A stretch of 64,000 nt of DNA from contig NZ_MRCB01000014.1 in assembly GCF_001904635.1 (NCBI RefSeq), forward strand, positions 62,001-126,000, given 5' to 3'. This DNA comes from Hydrococcus rivularis NIES-593. Its GTDB lineage: Bacteria > Cyanobacteriota > Cyanobacteriia > Cyanobacteriales > Microcystaceae. The stretch's first letter is position 1, and every line of letters begins with the position of its first letter. A program made the translations under genes and the position numbers. The notes under the pieces were generated by a model. It was not told the DNA's origin. It searched no databases and worked only from the letters and a program-made list of their open reading frames with translations. This document shows, one piece after another, positions 34,483 to 43,617 of the stretch.

Positions 34483-35931
34483 ATGTCAGTAGAATATGAC
34501 CTCGTTGTAATCGGAGGCAGTCCAGAAGGGGTTTTTGCTGCTATCGCGGCTGCCTCTCTCAATGCTCGCGTCGCCCTAGTCGAACAGTCTTTCAAGGGCT
34601 ACCGGGGGGACTGTGAGACGATTTATCACTCAACCTTCAGCCATATAGCCCATTTATCCAGACGGTTGGATATGGCTGTGCAAATCGGCGTATACCAGCC
34701 AACTCCCAACTTAGACATTCAATTAACCCAAGTCGCGTCTTGGGCGCGAGAAGTTAATGCCATTCTATCGGAACGACATGCTCCAGCTGTTTTGGCATCC
34801 TTGGGAATCGATCTCATCCGAGGTTCGGGAGAATTTTGCCGACTTCCCCATCAAGCATTCGTCGTCGGGAATAAAAAGCTGCGATCGCGAAAATATTTGA
34901 TTGCGACGGATTCCCGTTTTGTTATCCCCGACATTAAAGGAATAGAAGCAGTTGGCTATCTCACTCCTAATGACCTTTGGCAAGGGGATAGGTTAGAATC
35001 GCTTCCTGGTAACTTAGCGATCGTTGGCGAGAGTCCCGTTGCCATCCAGTTAGCGCAAAATTTTAGCCAAACTGGGAGAAGTGTCACTCTCATTGTCGCC
35101 GATCGAGATCTTCTGTGCACAGAAGATCTCGAAGCAGCCAGGCTAATTCAGGCACAGTTAGAAGCTTTTGGAGTAGAAATTTTACTTGAGAGTCCCGTAA
35201 CGCAGGTGTTGCGCATAGATGGGAAAAAATGGTTGCAGGCAGGCGATCGCGCCATCGAAGCCGATGAAATTATTTTAGTCGGAAAGCGTAAAGCCAATAT
35301 TGATGGATTAAATTTAGAAGGAGTTGGGGTTCGATTTGACGATAGGGGCATACAGCTTAACGAAAAGTTACAGACGACTAATCCTCGCATTTATGCTTGT
35401 GGAAGCGTTGCTGGCGGCTATTCACTGTCTCATGTTGCTCGCTACGAAGCCAGTATTGCCCTCAAGAATGCCCTGTTTCTACCGCTACTGAAAGTAGATT
35501 ATCGGGCAATTCCCTATGTCATGTTTACCAATCCACCGCTAGCACGAGTCGGGATGACCGAAGCACAGGCAAAAAGACGCTATGGTAAAGATGTTTGGGT
35601 AGTCAAACAAGATTTTAAGGCAAGCGATCGCGCTCAATTGTTAGGAGAAACAACCGGGTTTTGTAAGTTAGTTATTCGAGGAAATGCAGAGATTTTGGGA
35701 GCGCACGTTGTCGGTACTCAAGCAGGAGAATTAATCGGCGCGATCGCGTTGGCGATGAAGAATAAAATTAAACTCAGCTCGATTGCTAGTACTTCTTTTC
35801 CTTGGCTGACTTTTTCCGAGATTCTGCAAAAACTCGCCCTTGAGTGGCAAAATCAGCGCTTCAAGACTAATAAAACTCTACAGAATTTTCTTGAAAACTT
35901 GTTTACTTGCCTGCGCAATTTCTCGTCTTAA
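34483..35931 (+). CDS. Dihydrolipoamide dehydrogenase-like flavoprotein lacking the redox disulfide
   Basis: A 482-residue pyridine nucleotide-disulfide oxidoreductase fold: FAD motif (VVIGGSPEGVFAAIAAAS), NAD(P) motif (LAIVGESPVAIQLAQNFSQTG) and a C-terminal dimerisation domain (YVMFTNPPLARVGMTEAQAK). The active-site CX4C of the family is replaced: only Cys44 remains, with His49 at the second Cys position (CETIYH). The C-terminal catalytic His-Pro-X-X-X-Glu region reads SFPWLTFSE, without the His. It therefore cannot act as a normal disulfide reductase; diaphorase or another NAD(P)H/quinone role is possible. It lies 42 bases after cobD and 37 before tmk. Confidence 0.8.
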   Translation: MSVEYDLVVIGGSPEGVFAAIAAASLNARVALVEQSFKGYRGDCETIYHSTFSHIAHLSRRLDMAVQIGVYQPTPNLDIQLTQVASWAREVNAILSERHAPAVLASLGIDLIRGSGEFCRLPHQAFVVGNKKLRSRKYLIATDSRFVIPDIKGIEAVGYLTPNDLWQGDRLESLPGNLAIVGESPVAIQLAQNFSQTGRSVTLIVADRDLLCTEDLEAARLIQAQLEAFGVEILLESPVTQVLRIDGKKWLQAGDRAIEADEIILVGKRKANIDGLNLEGVGVRFDDRGIQLNEKLQTTNPRIYACGSVAGGYSLSHVARYEASIALKNALFLPLLKVDYRAIPYVMFTNPPLARVGMTEAQAKRRYGKDVWVVKQDFKASDRAQLLGETTGFCKLVIRGNAEILGAHVVGTQAGELIGAIALAMKNKIKLSSIASTSFPWLTFSEILQKLALEWQNQRFKTNKTLQNFLENLFTCLRNFSS

Positions 35932-35968
35932 AATAAACTTGAGAATTTAAAAATTTAAAGAAGTCTAA

Positions 35969-36592
35969 ATGAAGCCATTATTTATCGTTTTTGAAGGAAT
36001 TGACGGCTCTGGTACATCTACGCAAGCATCCCTTTTAAAAGATTATTTTCTCGATCGAGGAGATCGGGCAATAGTTAGTCCCGAACCTTCTAATGGTCCG
36101 ATTGGAAAATTAATCAGAGAAGCTTTACAAAATAAAATGATTTTGATTCAAAATAGCCAAAAGTTCGACGAGCAAATGGCTTATTTGTTCGCTGCCGATC
36201 GCCATTACCATCTGTATAATGATATCGACGGTGTTTTTAAATTAATTGGGAATGAGAATACTCATGTCATTACGCCTAGATATTATTTTTCTTCTCTCGC
36301 CTATAATTGCAATAACAAACAAGACTTTGAATTTGTTAGGAGTTTAAATCAAAGATTCCCTAATCCCGATCTAGTGATTTATCTCGATCTTCCGATTGAA
36401 GTAGCTTTGGAAAGAATTCGCGATCGCTCTTTTAAAGAAGTTTATGAACATAGAGAAAAATTATTAAAAGTCAGACAAAATTATCAATATGTTTTTGAGA
36501 ATTATCATAGCTTGTTATTAAAAGTTGATGGCACAGAATCTAAAGAGGGTATTCATAAAAAAATTATTAATTTTCTTGAAAAGGAGACATAA
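35969..36592 (+). CDS. tmk: Thymidylate kinase-like protein with altered P-loop
   Basis: A 207-residue nucleoside-monophosphate kinase of the dTMP kinase family: FEGIDGSGTSTQ at 8-19, SPEPSNGPIGKLIRE, ITPRYYFSSLAY (DR[YH] equivalent) and VIYLDLPIEVALERIRDRS. The Walker A Lys of GXDGXGK[ST] is replaced by Thr (GTST). Base composition is more AT-rich than its neighbours. Usual length is about 205-215. The stop codon coincides with the left end of MITE copy 4. It may be a functional variant, or a second copy; a canonical tmk elsewhere in the genome would favour the latter. Confidence 0.8.
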   Translation: MKPLFIVFEGIDGSGTSTQASLLKDYFLDRGDRAIVSPEPSNGPIGKLIREALQNKMILIQNSQKFDEQMAYLFAADRHYHLYNDIDGVFKLIGNENTHVITPRYYFSSLAYNCNNKQDFEFVRSLNQRFPNPDLVIYLDLPIEVALERIRDRSFKEVYEHREKLLKVRQNYQYVFENYHSLLLKVDGTESKEGIHKKIINFLEKET

Positions 36593-36706
36593 TATCATTT
36601 TTCATTCATTAATGACGGAGATGGTCGATTGCCCTCACCCCCAACCCCTCTCCCAAATAGGGAGAGGGGAGAAGAATGTATATCGTGAAAATATGAAAAT
36701 TGGTAT
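36592..36706 (+). repeat. MITE-like dispersed repeat, copy 4
   Basis: 115-bp full copy starting at the last base of the tmk stop codon. Ends are ATATCATTTTTCA and TGAAAATTGGTAT; central hairpin CCCCTCTCCC/GGGAGAGGGG, loop AAATA. Confidence 0.88.
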
Positions 36707-36834
36707 AAGCTTCGAGTAAGAAGCTAGAATGACTTCTGAACTAAATTCTTTGATTAAGTTTTTTATATTAAATCCGTTTAATCGATCGTAATATGTAGTG
36801 CAGTGCGCCTAGTTGACCGACCAAACTCAAATCG

Positions 36835-36939
36835 CCCTCAACCCAACCCCTCTCCCAGAACGGGAGAGAGGCTTTCAACTTAAGACTTTGGTCTGAAGTC
36901 CCTTCGCCCCTGTGGGAAAAGGGATTTAGGGATGAGGGG
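36835..36939 (+). repeat. Palindromic element of the CCCTCA/GAGGG type
   Basis: 105-bp element bounded by CCCTCAACCC and GGGATGAGGG, nearly inverted copies, with internal hairpins CTCTCCC-AGAAC-GGGAGAG and CCCCTGTGGG. It is related in style to the centre of the MITE-like family but is a different element. Confidence 0.65.
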
Positions 36940-36962
36940 ACAAAGATTTGTCACCCCGTCAG

Positions 36963-37051
36963 GTAGTGCGCTCATCGTAGCGTGCGCGTAAGCGCATACG
37001 TCTTGCTCGCTTTTCATGCTTGCTCGAACGCGAGCTAGAAGCTCGCACTAC
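36963..37051 (+). repeat. 89-bp element with GTAGTGCG/CGCACTAC ends
   Basis: The termini are perfect 8-bp inverted repeats, with inner palindromes TGCGC-GTAA-GCGCA and CGAACGCGAGCT. It is GC-rich compared with its surroundings. Only one copy was found in the window. Confidence 0.6.
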
Positions 37052-37105
37052 TGGTTATGGTTATTATGTTTATTCAACCATATTTAAAAATAGCGACTAA
37101 CAATA

Positions 37106-38500
37106 TCAAGGTTGGGGATTGATGGGTAAAGTAACTGTAAAGGTCGTTCCGCGATCGCAAGTGCTTTCTACTGTAATATGTCCGTGATGATTTTCGACAA
37201 TAGCACGAGCGATCGCCAATCCCAAACCCGTTGAGGCTGATGTTTGCTGCGGATGGCTGCGAGACGGATCGACTCGATAAAAGCGATCGAAGATATGAGG
37301 TAAGTCTGCTTCAGGAATGCCTTTTCCCGTATCTTTTACCTTGACTTGCAAATAAGCATGGCGATCTCGCTTAATTCGCTGCAATTCTACTTCAACTGAA
37401 ATTTCTTTAGAATTGTTAACCGTCGGGAAGTCCTGAGAATTTCGAGATAGACTCGCCCCTACGACTCCTGGCTTCTCAAATCCATGTTCTAATGAATTAC
37501 CGATTAAATTAGTAAACAATCGAGCTAACTGATCCCAATCCCCTTTGAGCGTAAAAATTTCTTCATCGGCGCGATCGAATTCAGAAGGGGGTTCGACAAT
37601 ATGCAGCGATAAAAAAATTCCTTTTTGTTGGGCAATTACTCTCTGTTCTTCGATGACTTCTATTAATAAAGCATCGAGCGGTACGGCTTGGTAATCTAGT
37701 TTTACCATACCGCTATCAGAACGAGCCAAAAACAACAAATCGCTAACCAAATTTCCCAACCGTTGCGTGAGTCTTTCTATAACCCTCAATTGCCGTTGCT
37801 GGAGTTGCGGTTCGGCATCGGGATACGCCAGTGCCATTTGCACGTTGGTTTGGATGGTTGCGATCGGATTTCTCAGTTCGTGGGACGCATCAGCCGTAAA
37901 TTGTTTCAGACTTTGGTAAGAATCTCGCACGGGTTTGATGGCAATGCCGGAGAGCAACCAGCCGATCGCGGCAACGCAAAGAATCGTCGTACCGATACCG
38001 ATCGTCAAATCTACCGCTAACTGACGAATCGGCTTGGTAACTTCAAACCAGGGATGGCTAACCCGCAAATAACCGAGGACGTGATGGTTGATTTCAATTC
38101 TCTCGGTTACTTGTCGCAGCAGGCGATCGCGATCGAAATGAACGGTTTCTCCGCTACGATTCGGGTGTAAGGGAATATCTAAAGGTTCGGAAAACGTAGA
38201 CCAGAGCAATTTTCCCTGGGGATCGAACCATTCTAGATCGATGCGATCGTCTTCCATCTCGTCCGCATTGTGGCGAAAGCTGGCTTCGAGGTTAATACGA
38301 TAGCGCCCTTCGGCAGCGGGGAGCGATTGAATGACCACAGAGCGACTGACCACTTCTACGACGTGTTTGAGCGTGTCGTCTACCCGTTCGATTAAGGTGC
38401 TGCGAACGTAGAAATAAACGCCAGTCGCAAACAGCAACAGCAGTATAGCAGTGACGGCAGTATACCAAAGGGCTAAGCGGCGGCGAGTGGTTTGAAACAT
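37106..38500 (-). CDS. Two-component sensor histidine kinase (EnvZ-like), orphan
   Basis: Membrane sensor of 464 residues. Transmembrane helices at about 10-32 and 163-185 enclose a 130-residue periplasmic sensor domain. A HAMP-like linker is followed by the H-box with His207 in DASHELRNPI, N-box LFTNLIGNSLEHGF, G1 DTGKGIPEADL, F-box IFDRFYRVD and G2 STGLGLAIARAI. No response regulator gene is adjacent, so the partner is unknown. About 60 residues between the N-box and G1 (EKPGVVGASLSRNSQDFPTV and onward) form a longer linker than usual. Confidence 0.92.
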   Translation of the reverse strand: MFQTTRRRLALWYTAVTAILLLLFATGVYFYVRSTLIERVDDTLKHVVEVVSRSVVIQSLPAAEGRYRINLEASFRHNADEMEDDRIDLEWFDPQGKLLWSTFSEPLDIPLHPNRSGETVHFDRDRLLRQVTERIEINHHVLGYLRVSHPWFEVTKPIRQLAVDLTIGIGTTILCVAAIGWLLSGIAIKPVRDSYQSLKQFTADASHELRNPIATIQTNVQMALAYPDAEPQLQQRQLRVIERLTQRLGNLVSDLLFLARSDSGMVKLDYQAVPLDALLIEVIEEQRVIAQQKGIFLSLHIVEPPSEFDRADEEIFTLKGDWDQLARLFTNLIGNSLEHGFEKPGVVGASLSRNSQDFPTVNNSKEISVEVELQRIKRDRHAYLQVKVKDTGKGIPEADLPHIFDRFYRVDPSRSHPQQTSASTGLGLAIARAIVENHHGHITVESTCDRGTTFTVTLPINPQP

Positions 38501-39040
38501 AAGGTGAAATTAAGTATTGTCTGTAGAGAAAAAATAGAATATTCGAGCTTTAGAAATTGCTTCAGATCGCGTACATATCTTTGTTGAAACTAAGATCTTG
38601 TACCATTCTCAATTAATTTCCTGGGCGAGCGAAAAAGTCTTCTAAAGAAGACCCGATAGGAATTTCAGTCGATTTTAATCGAGTTGGCATTAACGCCTAG
38701 AACTTTAGTTATAGGCGTTGATGCTTTCAGTTGAAATAAACCGCTCGCACATAGGCGAGGCTACCAAGTTTCCCAGATCGATCGGGTGTTGAGAAACCAT
38801 AACAATTGCTTAAGAGATCGGGCTTGGCGATCCATTCCCCTTCTATATTAGTTAAGGCAGCGCCATACATTCTAAGACTTACACAGTCAACTGTCATGCA
38901 ATAGCGATAGTAAAGCCTCTCAGTCCTCTGAGAGACCCTTCGCGATCGCGACCGATAACACAATTTCGTTATGGTGCGTAAGTCCTGTATTCTTTTGCCT
39001 TCGCCTCAGATTAGAAAAAAAATTTACCATCCTAAATCTT
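38501..39040. other. Divergent non-coding region between the sensor kinase and aspA
   Basis: About 540 bp. It holds the 67-bp double-hairpin repeat copy B (38659-38725). A 78-codon frame on the minus strand (38727-38963) has no ribosome site and poor composition and is not called. No tRNA was recognised. Confidence 0.55.
38659..38725 (+). repeat. 67-bp double-hairpin repeat, copy B
   Basis: Same element as 5510-5576. The small palindrome is TCGATTTTAATCGA and the larger stem is GCATTAACGCCTA paired with TAGGCGTTGATGC (13 pairs, one G-T), around the same loop as copy A. Confidence 0.82.
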
Positions 39041-40453
39041 ATGACTGAACTGACAAGCTCCAACTATCGCATCGAAAAAGATTCGATGGGAGAAAGACAA
39101 ATCCCAGAAAATGTATATTACGGGATTCAAACGCTACGAGCGATCGAAAATTTCCCCATCAGCGGCATTAAACCCTTAGCAACCTATGTCGATGCTTGCA
39201 TACTGATTAAAAAAGCAACTGCGATCGCCAATGGCGAACTCGGTTGCATTTCCCAAGAAATTAGCAACGCGATCGCAGTTGCTGCCGATGAAGTTCTCAA
39301 TGGCAAGTATCGAGATCAATTTGTAGTAGATGTTTACCAAGCGGGTGCGGGAACGTCCCATCACATGAATGTTAATGAAGTCTTGGCAAATCGTGCTTTA
39401 GAAATTTTAGGAGATGAGAAGGGAAATTACAAACGAGTTAGCCCTAACGACCATGTAAATTACGGTCAGTCTACTAATGATGTCATTCCCACTGCCATTC
39501 GCGTCGGTGCTTTACTTGCCCTCGAACATTCCCTCTACCCAGCTTTACTCGACGCGATCGCTACCTTAGAAAACAAAGCGATAGAATTTCGAGATATCGT
39601 CAAATCCGGCAGAACCCACTTGCAAGATGCCGTTCCCGTGCGACTGGGAGAAGGATTTAGGGCTTGGGCACGGATTTTAAGCGATCATAGAGTCAGGATA
39701 GAACGAGCGGAAGAAGATCTATACTCGCTCGGTTTGGGAGGAAGTGCGGCAGGAACGGGATTGAATACCCATCCTCAATATCGCCATCGTGCCGCCGAAA
39801 TTCTCTCTCAATTAATTAACAAACCGCTAAAACCTGCCCCTCACCTCATGGCAGCTATGCAAAGTATGGCTCCCTTTGTCAGCGTTTCTGGGGCATTGCG
39901 AAATCTAGCCCAAGATTGCATCAAAATTTCTCACGATTTGCGACTGATGGATTCGGGACCAAAAACGGGATTGAAAGAAATCCAACTTCCGCCCGTTCAA
40001 CCCGGTTCTTCGATTATGCCGGGGAAATACAATCCAGTTATGGCAGAAATGACTTCGATGGTGTGTTTTCAGGTGATGGGATACGATACGGCGATCGCGC
40101 TTGCAGCTCAAGCAGGACAATTGGAATTGAATGTGATGATGCCGCTGATCGCCTACAATCTGATTCACAGTATCGAAATTCTCGGCAATGCTATCGATGC
40201 TTTGAGTAAAAAGTGTATCGAGGGAATTACGGCAAAACGCGATCGCTGTCTGGCTTATGCCGAAGGCAGTCTCGCTTTAGTTACTGCTCTCAATCCTCAC
40301 ATTGGCTATCTCAATGCTGCTGCGGTTGCTAAAGAATCTCTGGAAACGGGCAAGTCTCTCCGACAAATCGTCCTTGAGAAAGGACTGATGAGCGAAGAAG
40401 CCTTGGCAAAAGTTCTCGATTTAGAACAGATGAGTGCTATGCCGCAAGAGTGA
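39041..40453 (+). CDS. aspA: Aspartate ammonia-lyase
   Basis: Fumarase/aspartase superfamily enzyme of 470 residues that interconverts aspartate with fumarate plus ammonia. The start RIEKDSMGERQIPENVYYGI, TSHHMNVNEVLANRA, SPNDHVNYGQSTNDVIPTA and TGLNTHPQYRHRAAE are aspartase-type. The signature loop reads GSSIMPGKYNPV, with Tyr where most members have Val or Asn. Fumarase C is the main alternative, but the N-terminus and ISHDLRLMDSGPKTGLKEIQ favour aspartase. A substantial divergent region precedes it. Confidence 0.88.
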   Translation: MTELTSSNYRIEKDSMGERQIPENVYYGIQTLRAIENFPISGIKPLATYVDACILIKKATAIANGELGCISQEISNAIAVAADEVLNGKYRDQFVVDVYQAGAGTSHHMNVNEVLANRALEILGDEKGNYKRVSPNDHVNYGQSTNDVIPTAIRVGALLALEHSLYPALLDAIATLENKAIEFRDIVKSGRTHLQDAVPVRLGEGFRAWARILSDHRVRIERAEEDLYSLGLGGSAAGTGLNTHPQYRHRAAEILSQLINKPLKPAPHLMAAMQSMAPFVSVSGALRNLAQDCIKISHDLRLMDSGPKTGLKEIQLPPVQPGSSIMPGKYNPVMAEMTSMVCFQVMGYDTAIALAAQAGQLELNVMMPLIAYNLIHSIEILGNAIDALSKKCIEGITAKRDRCLAYAEGSLALVTALNPHIGYLNAAAVAKESLETGKSLRQIVLEKGLMSEEALAKVLDLEQMSAMPQE

Positions 40454-40660
40454 TCCTCGAAAAGCCGCAAGCTAGATACTCGTGTTTCTTCTAGATTGTT
40501 GGTTCCCGGTGCCGGAAAGGGTTGCTGCCCAATTCCAGAAGGATTTAAAAAATCGTCTTCTGGGCATTGGCGGCTCGAATGTCGATGATGCTGGTTAGCC
40601 CTATCCCTACCAAATAATACTCTTATTCCTGTCATAAATGAACGGGGATAAGTTAATCGT

Positions 40661-43327
40661 TCAATCGCAATTAATAGTTTTTAAATCAAGTCCTTTTTCA
40701 AAGATTTCATCAATCGGCAGCATTCGACCATCAGTTGTCATAAACTTATGGTCTTTAGTAGCGCGAATAATTGAACCATCTTCTAAGCAATATTCAAAAA
40801 TTTCTTGTTTGCCGCGATCGTGCCACTGCGCGATAGGTTGAGTATAAACAAACCCATTTTGATTGACTGTGTAAACAGTGCAATCTATTTGTTCTTCGAC
40901 AATTTTACCAATGGACATTGCCCCATATTCAACCGTTAAAATTTTTGTGTCATAACTGAGACAATATTCAGCAAAAAGCATCATCTGATCGAACAATTCT
41001 TCAGCAATTTCGCGAACGACTCCATTTCTAGTTGCACCATCAATAAAAATCTCGCGATGCTTCTTCATTTCTTCGGGTTTCTTTTTACCCATGGCACGAC
41101 GCAATAAATCGGCTTCTCCTAGAGAATATCCGGCTAAATCTTGCGCCATTTTCATGATTTGCTCTTGATAAACGAGAACTGCATAAGTTTCTTTTAGAAT
41201 TGGTTCGAGTAGAGGATGTTCGTATTTAATCGGTTCTCGACCGTGTTTGCGGTTAATAAATTTAGGAATTAAACCTGCATCTAAAGGTCCGGGTCTATAG
41301 AGTGCCAAAATAGAAGAAACATCTTCGATTCCAGATGGTTTTAAATCTTTTACTATCTGGCGCATCCCATCAGATTCTAATTGAAAAATTCCTTCTAAAT
41401 CTCCAGATTCTAAAAGTTTATGTGTTTTTTCTACATCAGGGGGTAATTTTTTAATTTCTCCTTTTGCTAGAATTTGTAGTGCTTTTCTTTCATCAATGGG
41501 CAATTGGTCTACATCTAATTCATGACCTCGATTTTGTTTGATTAACTCGGCGGTTTTCTGGATGGTAGTTAGGTTTTTTAATCCAAGAAAATCCATTTTT
41601 AGCAGTCCCAGCGATTCTAAATCTTCCATGAAATACTGGGTAATCGTTGCACCATCATTATTTTTTTGGAGGGGAACAATTTCATCTAACGGTTGCGAGG
41701 AAATAACAACTCCTGCTGCATGAACGCCGAAGGTTTTATTAGTTCCTTCGATGCGTATTGCCATATCTACCCAACGCCGAACGGAAATTTCTCCGATTTC
41801 TTCTTTGCGATCGTTGTAGATTTTTACAGTTTCATTTTCGTAAGCTTGTTTGAACTGTGGTTCTGGCGTTTCATCGGAGATCATTACTTTGAGTTTGGTA
41901 GGTTTGCCTCTTGCTACTGGGATGAATTTTGCCATGCGATCCGAATCTGCATAGCTAACGCCTAAAGTTCTGGCAACATCTTTTAATACCGCTTTTGATG
42001 TCATGCGATTAAAGGTAATAATTTGCGCGACGTTACTCTCTCCATATTTTGCAGTAACGTAATCAATCATTTCATCCCGGCGATCGATGCAGAAATCTGT
42101 ATCGATATCTGGCATTGATTTCCGTTCTGGATTGAGAAATCTTTCAAATAATAATCCGTGGTGAACGGGATCGATATTGGTAATTTTGAGAGAATATGCA
42201 ACTAAAGAACCTGCGGCACTTCCTCTTCCTGGTCCAACTGGAATTCCATTATCTCTGGCAAATTTAATATAATCCCAAACGACGAGAAAATAGGTTGAAA
42301 AACCCATTTTTTGAAGCATTTTTAGTTCATATTCCAGTCGTTCTTTATAAGTTAGATCGATTTCGGTACGCGATCGACATTTGAGGCGTTCTATCAATCC
42401 CTGCCAAGCAATTTCTTCTAAATAACTATCTGGCGTATAACCCGCAGGAACGGGATAATCTGGAATTCGAGGTTCGCCTAAAATTTTATAAGGTTCGATT
42501 TTATTGGCAACTTCTAAGGTATTATTAATTGCTTCTTCAATAATCTCATCAGGTAAGTGATCGCGGAACAATTGTCGCATTTGTTCGGGTGATTTGACAT
42601 ATTCTGTTCCGCTATAGCGTAAGCGTTTTTCTTCCTGAATTAACTTGCCTGTCTGAATGCACAGTAGTGCATCGTGCGCTTCCACATCGTAGCAAGAAGT
42701 GAAATGGGAATCGTTAGTAGCAACAATTTTAATGCCTAGTTCGCGAGCAATTTTGACAATTTCAACGTTAACTACTCGATCTTCTGGATAGCCGTGATCC
42801 TGAATTTCCAGATAATAATCGTCTCCAAAAACTTTTTTATACCATTGAGCAACTTCTCTGGCACGTTGGAAATCGCCTGCGAGAATTGATTGAGGAACTT
42901 CGCCACCCAAACACGCGCTAGTGACAATCAATCCTTCGCGATATTTTTCTAGCAATTCTTTGTTGACGCAAGGGCGAGCAAAAATGCCTTTTCCTTGTAT
43001 TCCTTTAAGGTGAGATATTGTCGTTAATTTAACTAAATTTTTATAGCCTTGGTTATTTTTGGCAAGGACAACTTGATGATATTTCCTACAGCGCTTGTTA
43101 ACTTCAATGTCGCCGTTAATGACATACATTTCATTGCCGATAATCGGCTTAATACCTTTGTTTCGGCAAACTTTAAGCAATTCGATCGCGCCGTACATAA
43201 CACCGTGATCGGTAATCGCGATCGCAGGCATCCCTAATTCTACTGCGCGATCGACGAGATCGGGAATCTGAGAAGCACCATCGAGGAGGCTATAGTCGCT
43301 ATGAGTATGCAATCCGACGAAAGACAT
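40661..43327 (-). CDS. dnaE: DNA polymerase III alpha subunit, N-terminal part with split intein half (DnaE-N/IntN)
   Basis: Replicative polymerase catalytic subunit, N-terminal fragment of 888 residues. PHP domain starts with [24 protein letters not shown] is at 375-384 and catalytic Asp residues at D407 and D409 in PDIDTDF. Extein residues 1-788 end in MLFAEY. From Cys789 the last 100 residues are the naturally split intein half ([34 protein letters not shown]), as in Synechocystis and Nostoc. The C-terminal intein and extein must be encoded elsewhere, and protein trans-splicing joins them. The gene ends with ordinary stop codon after INCD; this is not a truncation. Confidence 0.98.
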   Translation of the reverse strand: MSFVGLHTHSDYSLLDGASQIPDLVDRAVELGMPAIAITDHGVMYGAIELLKVCRNKGIKPIIGNEMYVINGDIEVNKRCRKYHQVVLAKNNQGYKNLVKLTTISHLKGIQGKGIFARPCVNKELLEKYREGLIVTSACLGGEVPQSILAGDFQRAREVAQWYKKVFGDDYYLEIQDHGYPEDRVVNVEIVKIARELGIKIVATNDSHFTSCYDVEAHDALLCIQTGKLIQEEKRLRYSGTEYVKSPEQMRQLFRDHLPDEIIEEAINNTLEVANKIEPYKILGEPRIPDYPVPAGYTPDSYLEEIAWQGLIERLKCRSRTEIDLTYKERLEYELKMLQKMGFSTYFLVVWDYIKFARDNGIPVGPGRGSAAGSLVAYSLKITNIDPVHHGLLFERFLNPERKSMPDIDTDFCIDRRDEMIDYVTAKYGESNVAQIITFNRMTSKAVLKDVARTLGVSYADSDRMAKFIPVARGKPTKLKVMISDETPEPQFKQAYENETVKIYNDRKEEIGEISVRRWVDMAIRIEGTNKTFGVHAAGVVISSQPLDEIVPLQKNNDGATITQYFMEDLESLGLLKMDFLGLKNLTTIQKTAELIKQNRGHELDVDQLPIDERKALQILAKGEIKKLPPDVEKTHKLLESGDLEGIFQLESDGMRQIVKDLKPSGIEDVSSILALYRPGPLDAGLIPKFINRKHGREPIKYEHPLLEPILKETYAVLVYQEQIMKMAQDLAGYSLGEADLLRRAMGKKKPEEMKKHREIFIDGATRNGVVREIAEELFDQMMLFAEYCLSYDTKILTVEYGAMSIGKIVEEQIDCTVYTVNQNGFVYTQPIAQWHDRGKQEIFEYCLEDGSIIRATKDHKFMTTDGRMLPIDEIFEKGLDLKTINCD
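40664..40963 (-). other. N-terminal half of the split DnaE intein (IntN)
   Basis: Encodes 100 residues beginning at Cys789 (codon 40961-40963). The first nucleophile Cys1 and the block B TKDHKF motif (Thr and His that assist the N-S acyl shift) are present. Length is close to the 102 residues of Nostoc IntN. No homing endonuclease. Confidence 0.96.
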
Positions 43328-43617
43328 ATTAAGTAGCTAAAAAGGTAAAAGGAAAAAAGTTTAAGAGCTAATTTATTAAGTAAATTTTAATTGAGTATAA
43401 TACATCATTAGCAATTCTAATTGAATTGCTGTCTGGATCTATCCGAATTTCTCTTCTCGCCTTCGCCCGTTCGATCGCAAATAAACCTTTTTACCGACTT
43501 TGGCGGGTGCGGCGATCGCTTCTGGACCTATGCGATCGTCGTCATCCTATTGTTCGATCTTCGACTTGAGTTGTAGAGTGATTAAAGATTTCAGGGCGAA
43601 AAACTTGTTATTATAAA

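Larger units (their letters stand above)
36707..37105. other. Repeat-rich non-coding region between tmk and the sensor kinase
   Basis: After MITE copy 4, two further palindromic elements follow (36835-36939 and 36963-37051). No gene. Both tmk and the kinase point into this region, so the hairpins may serve as transcript ends. Confidence 0.55.

Noticed and set aside
34483-35931. Mercuric reductase or true dihydrolipoamide dehydrogenase as the name for this flavoprotein
   Set aside because: The redox CX4C motif and the C-terminal catalytic His are absent, so neither activity is supported.
36963-37051. GC-rich palindromic element as a possible tRNA or small structured RNA
   Set aside because: No cloverleaf, no T-loop GGTTCGA motif and no CCA context; the perfect terminal inverted repeats suggest a repeat element instead.
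38727-38963. A 78-codon minus-strand frame upstream of aspA
   Set aside because: Arg/Ser/Tyr-rich, no ribosome site, no family likeness; it starts next to the 67-bp repeat.
40306-40635. A 109-codon minus-strand frame downstream of dnaE that might have been the missing intein C-half
   Set aside because: It mostly mirrors the 3' end of aspA and does not contain the expected IntC features (a block ending in HN...ASN followed by Cys). The IntC gene must be elsewhere.
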